DNA of 64,000 nucleotides from Myxococcales bacterium (GTDB lineage Bacteria; Lernaellota; Lernaellaia; Lernaellales; Lernaellaceae), in contig JAAYVF010000029.1 in NCBI GenBank assembly GCA_012517325.1, forward strand, positions 1 to 64,000, given 5' to 3'. Position numbers and translations under genes: made by a program. Positions within the stretch are counted from its first letter, which is position 1. Each line of letters opens with the position of its first letter. This document shows, in pieces, positions 44,611 to 52,308 of the stretch. The notes under the pieces were generated by a model, which saw only the letters and a program-made list of their open reading frames with translations, had not been told where the DNA came from and ran no database searches.

Positions 44611-45237
44611 ATGAAGAGAACCCTGTTTGTGCTGTTGGCCTTGTCGATGATCACTATCTTCGCCGTGGGCACCGTCCACGCCTTCAAACTGCCGGGCGGC
44701 CTGCCGGGCGCCAGCAACCTGAAAAAGGAAGTCAAAAGCTTCAAATTGAGCGACCTGGACGCCGACCTAAAGGAATTCGAAGGCACCGATTTTGATCCGG
44801 CCAAAGCCGCTCCGGTCGCCTGCAACGTGTTCGGCGATGCCGACTACGACAAAGTGGCCGTGGGCCTGGCGAAGACCAACCTGTTCATCGGTTTCGCCAA
44901 CAACGTGCTGAAAGACGCCAATGCCAAGATCGACGCCGCGACCAAGGCCGAAGATCTCGACGCGGCGAAAAAAGGCTTGGAAGCCGCGGCGGCCGCCGGC
45001 GGTAAAATGGTTCCGGAAATCTCCGCGATGGTTCCGGCGGCGACCTCGTTGATCACCAACCTGCCCGGCAAAGCCAAATCCGACCCGCTCGGCTACGGCG
45101 CCAACCTGGCGGACATGACCAAAGTCGCCAAGGACCTGCCGACCGCGGCCAAACAGCTGCCGACTACCGTCGACGAGCTGAAAAAGGCTATTGAAAAGCT
45201 GATCGCGAAGAAAAACACCTTCGTTCCGGCCAAATAA
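44611..45237 (+). CDS. Small exported Ala/Lys-rich protein
   Basis: A 208-residue protein with a cleavable signal peptide (MKRTLFVLLALSMITIFAVGTVHA, cleavage after AHA-like) and a mature domain that is almost entirely helical, Ala/Lys/Asp-rich and lacking Trp (KLSDLDADLKEFEG, VGLAKTNLFIGFANNVLKDANAKIDAATKAEDL). It resembles periplasmic helical-bundle proteins of unknown role. SD-like AGGAGAGG lies upstream. It is followed at 17 bp by a strong UUCG-loop terminator, so it is a monocistronic, probably abundant transcript. Confidence 0.75.
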   Translation: MKRTLFVLLALSMITIFAVGTVHAFKLPGGLPGASNLKKEVKSFKLSDLDADLKEFEGTDFDPAKAAPVACNVFGDADYDKVAVGLAKTNLFIGFANNVLKDANAKIDAATKAEDLDAAKKGLEAAAAAGGKMVPEISAMVPAATSLITNLPGKAKSDPLGYGANLADMTKVAKDLPTAAKQLPTTVDELKKAIEKLIAKKNTFVPAK

Positions 45238-45253
45238 GACTGAGTGGCAATAG

Positions 45254-45282
45254 AAAGGGCGGGCTTCGGTCCGCCCTTTTTT
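45254..45282 (+). terminator. Intrinsic terminator with UUCG loop
   Basis: AAAGGGCGG (45254-45262) with CCGCCCTTT (45271-45279), inner G-U and C-G pairs, loop TTCG (45265-45268), then TTTTTT. A classic strong terminator. Confidence 0.85.
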
Positions 45283-45296
45283 ATTGCGACACCCGT

Positions 45297-45324
45297 TTGA
45301 GCTTCACGCGATTTTGTTTATAAT
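45297..45324 (+). promoter_or_regulatory. Promoter for the L,D-transpeptidase gene
   Basis: TTGAGC (45297-45302), 16-nt spacer, TATAAT (45319-45324), ~57 nt before the start at 45381. Confidence 0.6.
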
Positions 45325-45380
45325 TGCGAAAATTTTTGCCGAATAAACGTCACGGAAAGAGACAGCGACAGGTTGACATC

Positions 45381-47180
45381 GTGAAAAAAAATAGACTGCT
45401 TCTAACCATCGCCGCCGCCGCGGTGCTGGGATGTGTTTCTTTTGCTTGCTTGTCCTGCACGGGAATGCGGACATCCTGGGCCGTGAAAAGTTTCGCCAAG
45501 GATGCGGGCGCCAACGTGGTGGAATATTACGATCCGCCGAAATCCGCCGCGGAGCATCTTTCCAACGAATTGAAGGCCGCGCTGGTAAAACAAGGCAGCC
45601 CCGCCGCCGCGCTGCAGAAAATCTACGAATCGCAAAACTATCAGTTCCGTTTCGTGACCAATGAGAAACTGACCGCGGATTATCAGGCCTTGCGGAAGTT
45701 GATCACCGAGGGCATCTGGCTCGAAGGCGTCGATCTGGCGCCCTATCAGATCGAAAAAATGGAGAACGAGGAAAAGAACCTGGGCGAAAGCCTGCAGCTC
45801 CTCGCCTCACTGGACGGTACGGCCTTGGATCAGGTCGAAAGCGCCTCGCTGCTCCAGGGAATCAAACAATCCTCGATCGACGATCTTTCGACCGACGGCA
45901 TCATTAAATTCGCCACCCTTCCCGACAATAAAGGGAAATACCCGCAACTGCAGGAACTGCTGCAGAAAGCCCAAACCGCGGCGGAAAAACGAGACCAGGC
46001 TATCGTCACCCTCGAAGTCATCGCCGCCGACAATTTCGTCCGCCTCGCCGAGGAATACGGCACGTCGGCCGCCAAGCTGCCCGAAACCTGGGAACAGAGC
46101 AAAAACAAGGTGGCGGAAACGTTCAAAAGCCTGGAGCCGGTCACGCCCCATTACGCGCCGCTGGTCAAGGAACTGGCGCGGTTCCGCGAATTGGCGAAAC
46201 AGCCGAAACTGCCGCCGATCAATCCGAAAGCCAGCGCGAAAATCGGCAGCCAAGGCGATCTGGTCAGTGAAATCCAAGCGCACCTGAAGCAGGAAGGCTA
46301 TTGGGACGGCGCCCTGAACGGGAAATACGACGAAGCCTTGGCCGAGGCCGTCAAACGCTACCAGGCGGACCGGCAGGTCACCGAGGACGGCAAAGTCGAG
46401 CGGGTGACCATCGAACGGATGAACGTGCCGATGGCCGAACGCGTCAAACAAATCAAGCTCGCTCTGCATAAATTCCGCACTTCCGCGACCCGGGGCGGCG
46501 ACTATTTCCTGCGCGTCAACGTGGCGGGACAGGAACTGGAAGTCTACGTTGAGGGCGGCAAGAAAATCGCCCGGCATCATCGCCTGGTGGTCGGCAATGT
46601 CGGCGCCAAGAATCATACGCCGCTTTTCTCGGATGAAGTCGAGGAAATCGTTTTCAACCCGCCGTGGATGGTGCCGCCGCGGATCATTCAGGACGAGATG
46701 CTGCCGCTGTTCCAGAAAGACCCCGAGTACTTCAAAAAAGAGGGGTATCTGGCAAAAATCACTTATAATCCGGATGGTTCGCTGAAAAAAATCCAATCCG
46801 TCACCCAACCAGCCGGCCCTTCCGCCGCTCTTGGCCGGGTAAAAATCAACTTCCCCAACAAAGACGATGTCTATCTGCACGACACACCGCTCAAGCACCT
46901 TTTCAAGCGGTCGGTCCGCGCTTTCAGCCATGGCTGCATGCGCCTGGAAAACCCGTTGGACCTGGCAAGATTCCTCTTGGAAAAGGATAAAAACCCGTAT
47001 TTCGAAAAGGTCGACGACATTCTGGCCAAGCGCGCCACCTTCCCGGTGGAGCTGAAAACCAAGGTGCCGATCCACATCGAATACGTGACGGTTTCCACCA
47101 ATGACCAGGGCAAAGCCGTGTTCTTTACCGATCCCTATAATTTGGACGCGGATGCCCTGGAAAAAATGCCCAGCGATTAA
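45381..47180 (+). CDS. L,D-transpeptidase (YkuD) with peptidoglycan-binding domain
   Basis: A 599-residue lipoprotein (signal with LSC-type lipobox). The N-terminal ~270 residues are a helical scaffold domain as in large L,D-transpeptidases. A peptidoglycan-binding-1 module (GSQGDLVSEIQAHLKQEGYW...VTEDG) follows, then the YkuD catalytic domain with the Cys nucleophile C519 in SHGCMRLENP. The enzyme forms 3-3 crosslinks or attaches outer-membrane proteins to murein. GTG start at 45381, SD AGG 8 nt upstream; the upstream in-frame extension is not signal-like. First of a cluster of murein enzymes. Confidence 0.9.
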   Translation: MKKNRLLLTIAAAAVLGCVSFACLSCTGMRTSWAVKSFAKDAGANVVEYYDPPKSAAEHLSNELKAALVKQGSPAAALQKIYESQNYQFRFVTNEKLTADYQALRKLITEGIWLEGVDLAPYQIEKMENEEKNLGESLQLLASLDGTALDQVESASLLQGIKQSSIDDLSTDGIIKFATLPDNKGKYPQLQELLQKAQTAAEKRDQAIVTLEVIAADNFVRLAEEYGTSAAKLPETWEQSKNKVAETFKSLEPVTPHYAPLVKELARFRELAKQPKLPPINPKASAKIGSQGDLVSEIQAHLKQEGYWDGALNGKYDEALAEAVKRYQADRQVTEDGKVERVTIERMNVPMAERVKQIKLALHKFRTSATRGGDYFLRVNVAGQELEVYVEGGKKIARHHRLVVGNVGAKNHTPLFSDEVEEIVFNPPWMVPPRIIQDEMLPLFQKDPEYFKKEGYLAKITYNPDGSLKKIQSVTQPAGPSAALGRVKINFPNKDDVYLHDTPLKHLFKRSVRAFSHGCMRLENPLDLARFLLEKDKNPYFEKVDDILAKRATFPVELKTKVPIHIEYVTVSTNDQGKAVFFTDPYNLDADALEKMPSD

Positions 47181-47214
47181 CATAACCTATTGATATATAA
47201 AGACATATTCCTTC

Positions 47215-47243
47215 TTGACAGCTCCCGCCGGCGCCGCTAAGTT
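47215..47243 (+). promoter_or_regulatory. Promoter for the MepA-LysM gene
   Basis: TTGACA (47215-47220), 17-nt spacer, TAAGTT (47238-47243). A perfect -35 with a weak -10. Confidence 0.5.
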
Positions 47244-47337
47244 GGGTGTCTGGAAAATTCGCTTGCCGGGTTTTTCCTTTTCGGTTTTTGCGTGTCTATA
47301 AAAGCACGTACCCGAATCATGAATGCAGTGGGGTGAA

Positions 47338-48459
47338 ATGCCGGGTAAAAACCTACGTCACTTTTTCTGGTTGACCTTGATCGGCCTGACGCTGATCTGG
47401 TTGGTGCCGATGGCCATCGCCATGGTGCCGGGTCCGATCGAGGAAGACGACGTGCCCCCGCTGCCCGACCCTGAACCGCTCTTCGCCCCCTCTCCCGTCG
47501 AAGTCCGCATGCCAACGCGCGTTCAATTGGGGAATTTCGCCACCTATCCGGAAGAAACTTACGCCCGGTGCATGTCGATCGGCCTGCCGAACCGTGGTGC
47601 CCTGCTCAACGGGGTCCTGTTCCCGCAAGAGACGCCGTTCTACCTCGCCGATCGGCCCCAAAGCCAATGGGCGACCCCGGAAACCGTCGACGGTTTGTTG
47701 TACGCGGCGCGTCAGGTCCAGGAAAAATACGGCCCGGGGCCGCGCTTGCTGTTGGGCGACATCAGCCAACCGCACGGCGGCCGCTTGCGCCACCACAGTT
47801 CGCACCAATCCGGCCGCGATGTCGATGTCAGCTTCTATTTCCGCGATGGTAACACGCGGTTTTTCAAAGATGCGCAAATCGAAAATATCGACATCAAGCG
47901 CACCTGGTCCTATATCGAGGCGCTCGTCGAAACCAACGCCGTGCAGTACATTTTCCTCGACTACAATCTGCAGGCGCTATTTTACAATTACGTCCGCGAA
48001 CGCTTGCACTACCCGCAGGAATATTTGGAAAAGGTTTTCCAATACCCCGGCGGCGCCCGCGAGATGCAGGGCATCATCCGTCACGCCCGCGGTCACCGCA
48101 ATCACCTGCACATCCGGTTCATCAGCCCGATCGCCATCGCCAACGCCCGCAACACCAACTTCGGCGACACGTACCTGACCGACCTGCAAAAGCAACTGCT
48201 GGAAAAGGAATCGATGACCGCCGGCGTGGTGATCGCTTCCTCCACGACGACCATCCAGAATTACAATGCCGCGCCCAAGGGCCGTCAGGCCTACCTCGGC
48301 ACCCAAGGCCAATCCCTCGTCTACACGGTCCGCGACGGCGACACTCTATGGTCGATCGCCAAGCGGCACGGCATCACCGTGAATCAAATCCGGGCCTGGA
48401 ACGGCCTGACTTCGCAAAGCCGACTGCGCATCGGCCAACAATTGACGATCTATCGATAA
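47338..48459 (+). CDS. mepA: MepA-family murein endopeptidase with LysM
   Basis: A 373-residue exported protein: one N-terminal TM/signal, Pro-rich linker, MepA-like metallopeptidase domain (M74) with HHSSHQSGRDVDVSFYF and the later RNHLHIRF, and a C-terminal LysM (residues ~327-371, YTVRDGDTLWSIAKRHGITVNQIRAWNGL). MepA cleaves D,D and L,D crosslinks without inhibition by penicillin. The ATG at 47338 is preceded by GGGGTGAA. The next gene starts 18 bp on, so the pair is probably an operon. Confidence 0.9.
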   Translation: MPGKNLRHFFWLTLIGLTLIWLVPMAIAMVPGPIEEDDVPPLPDPEPLFAPSPVEVRMPTRVQLGNFATYPEETYARCMSIGLPNRGALLNGVLFPQETPFYLADRPQSQWATPETVDGLLYAARQVQEKYGPGPRLLLGDISQPHGGRLRHHSSHQSGRDVDVSFYFRDGNTRFFKDAQIENIDIKRTWSYIEALVETNAVQYIFLDYNLQALFYNYVRERLHYPQEYLEKVFQYPGGAREMQGIIRHARGHRNHLHIRFISPIAIANARNTNFGDTYLTDLQKQLLEKESMTAGVVIASSTTTIQNYNAAPKGRQAYLGTQGQSLVYTVRDGDTLWSIAKRHGITVNQIRAWNGLTSQSRLRIGQQLTIYR

Positions 48460-48477
48460 GCCGCTACGTTTTCCGCA

Positions 48478-50661
48478 ATGAAATCCTATCGTCCGCCAGC
48501 CGTCCTGCTGACCGTCATGGCGTTGTTATGCCTCGCCGCCGCCGCCCGCGCCGAGTTGATCTACCCGTTGGCGGCGCCGCCGGTGATATCCGGAAATTTC
48601 GGCCAATATCGCCACGGGCATCCGCATAGCGGCCTGGACCTCTGGACCGGGTTGCGGATCGGCGTGCCGGTGCTGGCGGTGGACGACGGCGTCGTTTACC
48701 GGATCAAACAATCGTCCGCCGGTTACGGCCGGTCGCTTTATTTGCGGCTGGCCGACGGTCGGCAGGCGGTTTACGGCCACCTGGAAAGTTTCGCTCCGCG
48801 CCTCGCGCAGGTTCTGCCGCTGCCGGCCGCCGGCCTGATCCGCGCGGAAAAAGTGTTGTCGTCCGCCGAGGCCATTGCAGTCAAACGGGGCGAGGTCATC
48901 GGCTACGCGGGTGACGCCGGAACCGACGTACCGCATCTGCATTTCGAACTGCGTGACGCCGCCGGCACGCCGATCAACCCGTTGACCAACGGGTTCCCCT
49001 ATCGCGACACGACGGCGCCGGTTTTCAACGCGCTGCACCTGCGCCCCTTGGAAGCGACCGCCCAGGTCAGCGGCGAACCGCGGGAACGGATTCTAACCTT
49101 CACGTCGGCCGGCGCCGGCGAATACCGCCTGCCGCCGGTCTGGCTTTCCGGACGCGTGGGGCTGGCGGTGGACGCCGCCGATCGGATCGACGGTTCGCCG
49201 CGGCGGCTGGCGCCCTACGAATTGCGGTTGACGATCGACGGCCGCCCGTATTTTCTTCAGCGGTTCGCCCAGACCAGCTACAGCATCCCTTACGCCAACG
49301 AACTCTGCTACGACGCGCGGCTGGTCGCCGAGCAGAAGGGCTACTTCATCCGCCTGTATCGCTGGCTGCAATCCACCTATTTCCAGGGCCCGAACGACAG
49401 CGGCGACTTGTCGGCCCTCGCGCCGGGACGCCACTCGGTCGAACTGACGGCCACCGATGAAAGCGGCAATCGGGCCCGGGCCGCCTTTGATCTGCTCATC
49501 GCGCCGGCCTGCACGATCAATCACCTGGATTGGCTCGGCACGCGCCAGACGCCGCGGCTGGATGTGCAGGCGCCCGGCTGTCGCGAGGTTCAGGTCGCCG
49601 TCGACGCGGCGCCGCTACCCGGCGCGAGTCGCCAGCCGGCCGACATCTTCCGCTTCGCGCTGACGCAATCTCCGGCGCCGGGTTCAACGGTCGAAGTAAC
49701 GGCGCGGGGCGAGACGGGGCCGCCGGTTCAGGCGCGCTATTTCGCCCCGGGTCCGAATCGCGACCCGGTCGGCAAAGCCGACGTTTTATCGGCTCCGGCC
49801 ATCGAGTGGGGCGATTCCTTCGCGCTGATCGGCGCCGACATCACGCGTCCGGACGCCGGCCTACCGCGAGTGGCGGTCACCTTCGAACCCGGTTCGCAAC
49901 TCGTGCCGACCAGCCAATGGCGGCTTTACCGCAACGGCGACCGCTTGACGCTGGTCATCCCCCAGCCGTCGCGATTCAAACAATCCATCCGGGTGCGGTT
50001 TCGCTGGTCCGATCGGCGCGGTGACTGCACGGAACAGGAAATCAGCTTTCCCTTCAATGTGGCGCGCAACTCCGGCTACCTGACCGCCGGCGATCAAGCC
50101 GTCCGGCTGGAAATCCCCGCCGACGCCCTCTTTCGCGAAGTGCCGTTGACGATCGCCGAAGCAAACCCGTCGGCGCCCGACTGGGGACGCCTGGCCGGCA
50201 AGGCTTACTCTTTCTCGGCGGCCTGGGAGCCGCTGAAAAAGGATCTGGTCGCGCATTTCCGCCTGGCGGGAGAAACGCGCGGTCGCAATCTCGGCGCGTA
50301 TTTGTTCGACCGCGGCACGTGGTGGTATCTGGGTTCGCCCGCCCGCGCCAAGCTGCCGATGTTCGGCACCATTGCGTTGCTGCAGGATTTGGAAGCGCCG
50401 CGGATCGAGCAATACGACGTCGGCTCCGGCGAACAACCGGTGATCAAAATCATCGCGACCGATCGCGGCAGCGGCATCGATAACAAGCGGATCGGCGTTT
50501 CCCTGGACGGGCGCGACCAACCTTTCGAATATTGGCCGCTGAAAGATCAGCTCCTCGTCCGCCTGGGCGGACCGCTCGCGCCCGGCGCCCATCGGTTGCA
50601 GGTCGAGCTGCGGGATCGCTCCGGCAATCCGGCGGTTTTTTCCTCGAATTTCACGAAGTGA
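48478..50661 (+). CDS. M23 metallopeptidase with long C-terminal beta-rich region
   Basis: A 727-residue secreted protein. Signal peptide (~1-25). M23/LytM domain (~26-190): HPHSGLDLW (first His/Asp of the Zn site), VYGHLE, and HLHFELRD (catalytic HxH). The remaining ~530 residues are repeated beta-sandwich-like units (e.g. RHSVELTATDESGNRARAAFDLL, a fold seen in FlgD/Ig-like modules). It hydrolyses peptidoglycan peptide bonds or, if degenerate, activates amidases; the Zn ligands are intact. Convergent with mltD, 6 bp apart. Confidence 0.88.
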   Translation: MKSYRPPAVLLTVMALLCLAAAARAELIYPLAAPPVISGNFGQYRHGHPHSGLDLWTGLRIGVPVLAVDDGVVYRIKQSSAGYGRSLYLRLADGRQAVYGHLESFAPRLAQVLPLPAAGLIRAEKVLSSAEAIAVKRGEVIGYAGDAGTDVPHLHFELRDAAGTPINPLTNGFPYRDTTAPVFNALHLRPLEATAQVSGEPRERILTFTSAGAGEYRLPPVWLSGRVGLAVDAADRIDGSPRRLAPYELRLTIDGRPYFLQRFAQTSYSIPYANELCYDARLVAEQKGYFIRLYRWLQSTYFQGPNDSGDLSALAPGRHSVELTATDESGNRARAAFDLLIAPACTINHLDWLGTRQTPRLDVQAPGCREVQVAVDAAPLPGASRQPADIFRFALTQSPAPGSTVEVTARGETGPPVQARYFAPGPNRDPVGKADVLSAPAIEWGDSFALIGADITRPDAGLPRVAVTFEPGSQLVPTSQWRLYRNGDRLTLVIPQPSRFKQSIRVRFRWSDRRGDCTEQEISFPFNVARNSGYLTAGDQAVRLEIPADALFREVPLTIAEANPSAPDWGRLAGKAYSFSAAWEPLKKDLVAHFRLAGETRGRNLGAYLFDRGTWWYLGSPARAKLPMFGTIALLQDLEAPRIEQYDVGSGEQPVIKIIATDRGSGIDNKRIGVSLDGRDQPFEYWPLKDQLLVRLGGPLAPGAHRLQVELRDRSGNPAVFSSNFTK

Positions 50662-50667
50662 CGGCGT

Positions 50668-52074
50668 TTACCGTTTTCGGCCGACGGGAATCTTCAGTTT
50701 CATGCCGACGCGGAGCGCCTTGGCGCTGACGCGATTGTGGCGTTGAATCGCCGCGACCGAGGTGTGATACCGGCGGGCGATGGACCCGAGCGTATCGCCC
50801 TTTTTGACGCGGTAGACGATGAACCCGGCCGAGGTTTCCGGCGACTTCAATTTGGCGAGTTGCTGGGGTTCGACGTAGAGCTGTCCCGGTTGCAAATCGG
50901 CCAGTTTTTTCGCGACTTCCTCGGCTTTTTCATCAGGCACGTTGATTTTGTATTTCGGTTGATCCGGCGGGGTGTGCGTTCCGAGCAGTTCCGGGTTGAT
51001 CCCCTTGAGTTCCTCGTAAGAAATGCCCACGAAATCGGCGAAAGTCTTCAGTTCGACCACGCCCGTCAGTTCGATCTGGGCGATCGCCAACTGCGGTTCG
51101 GGAGTCAGGTAGAGTCCGTAGGTTTCCGGTTCGCGGGCGATGAGCACCGAGGCGAAAAATTTCGGCACGTAAGCCGTGGTTTCCGCCGGCAGGGAAAGGT
51201 TCCAGAAGCTCCGCGAGCCCGAGGCGTTGAGTGCCCGGGCGACGCAATTCTCGCCGCAGTTGTAACCGGCCAGCGCCAGCGCCCAATCGTTGAAATTGTT
51301 ATGCAGGTCTTTCAGATACCGCGCCGCCGCGCGGGTCGATTTGATCGGATCGCGCCGTTCGTCCACCCATTCGTTGATGGTCAATCCGTAATTGCGGCCG
51401 GTCGAACCGATGAACTGCCAGATGCCGCAAGCCGCCGCCGGGCTGTAGGCGTAAGGCGAATAGCCGCTTTCGATGATCGGCAGATAGGCTAGATCCTCCG
51501 GTAGGCCTTCTTCTTTCAGAACCGCCTTGATCATCGGTAAATACCGGTGGGCGCGGGAAAGATACCGTTCCATGCTCGAACGGCCGGTCACCAGATAATA
51601 GGACAGCCAGGTTTCGACCTGGGCGTTGTAGTCGATGCCGATCAGTTTCTGCTCGGGCGGCATCGGCGCGAAACGTCCGGTCAGCCGGCCGATGCGCACC
51701 TGGGAGAGGCAAACCTCGAAAAACAGCGAGTCCAGCCGTTTGGCCGTCGCTTCATCCGCCGCCCGGTCGATCGGCTCCATCAACATGCGGATCAACCGGT
51801 TGTTCAAGGCGAAAGCCTCGGGATATTTTTCCGCTTGGGTCAGTTCGACGCTCTCGATGAACAGCTTGTGGGCTTCTTCGTAAAGAATTGCCGGGTTGAC
51901 CGGCGGTATGGATGTCTGCGTCTGCGCATCATAGCCCGGCTTTTTCTTGGCCTCGGCCGCAGCGGCGTTTTGCTCTTCCCCGCCGGTGTTCGGACGTGCG
52001 CCGAACGTGGCGCAACCGGCGCCGAACCAGAGAAACGACAGTGCCAGCAGCATACAGATGTATCGACGGGTCAA
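50668..52074 (-). CDS. mltD: Membrane-bound lytic transglycosylase D with LysM
   Basis: A 468-residue lipoprotein (lipobox GAGC). A helical lead (~60-150) precedes the GH23 lytic transglycosylase domain with catalytic Glu in LPIIESGYSPYAYSPAAACGIWQF and LAGYNCGE. An amino-terminal LysM-like half and a C-terminal LysM (YRVKKGDTLGSIARRYHTSVAAIQRHN) bind glycan. It cleaves murein between NAM and NAG to form 1,6-anhydro ends. A tRNA-Val gene lies 82 bp upstream on the same strand and may share its transcript. Confidence 0.92.
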   Translation of the reverse strand: MTRRYICMLLALSFLWFGAGCATFGARPNTGGEEQNAAAAEAKKKPGYDAQTQTSIPPVNPAILYEEAHKLFIESVELTQAEKYPEAFALNNRLIRMLMEPIDRAADEATAKRLDSLFFEVCLSQVRIGRLTGRFAPMPPEQKLIGIDYNAQVETWLSYYLVTGRSSMERYLSRAHRYLPMIKAVLKEEGLPEDLAYLPIIESGYSPYAYSPAAACGIWQFIGSTGRNYGLTINEWVDERRDPIKSTRAAARYLKDLHNNFNDWALALAGYNCGENCVARALNASGSRSFWNLSLPAETTAYVPKFFASVLIAREPETYGLYLTPEPQLAIAQIELTGVVELKTFADFVGISYEELKGINPELLGTHTPPDQPKYKINVPDEKAEEVAKKLADLQPGQLYVEPQQLAKLKSPETSAGFIVYRVKKGDTLGSIARRYHTSVAAIQRHNRVSAKALRVGMKLKIPVGRKR

Positions 52075-52155
52075 CCAACTCTCCTTTAAAACGCTAAAAG
52101 GCTTCGCATTTTCTCATAAAAAAGATGAAAAATGAAGCGGATAATCATGGGGTAA

Positions 52156-52227
52156 TGGGCGGTACTGGATTCGAACCAGCGACTTCCACCGTGTGAGGAT
52201 GGCACTCTACCGCTGAGTTAACCGCCC
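52156..52227 (-). tRNA. tRNA-Val (anticodon CAC)
   Basis: A complete cloverleaf. Acceptor stem GGGCGGT (52227-52221) pairs with ACCGCCC (52163-52157), discriminator A. D arm ACTC/GAGT; anticodon stem CCATC/GGTGG with 7-nt loop CTCACAC, anticodon CAC (decodes GUG). T arm CTGG/CCAG around TTCGAAT. 3' CCA is not encoded. Confidence 0.95.
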
Positions 52228-52241
52228 AAAAACAACGGCCT

Positions 52242-52270
52242 TATATACAATAATCGGCCCAGGCCCGCAA
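52242..52270 (-). promoter_or_regulatory. Promoter of tRNA-Val
   Basis: On the minus strand TTGCGG (52270-52265), 17-nt spacer, TATATA (52247-52242), ~8 nt from the predicted start of the tRNA. Confidence 0.65.
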
Positions 52271-52308
52271 GAGAAAAAAATTGCGTGTTTTCGCGGCTCC
52301 CGCGACAT

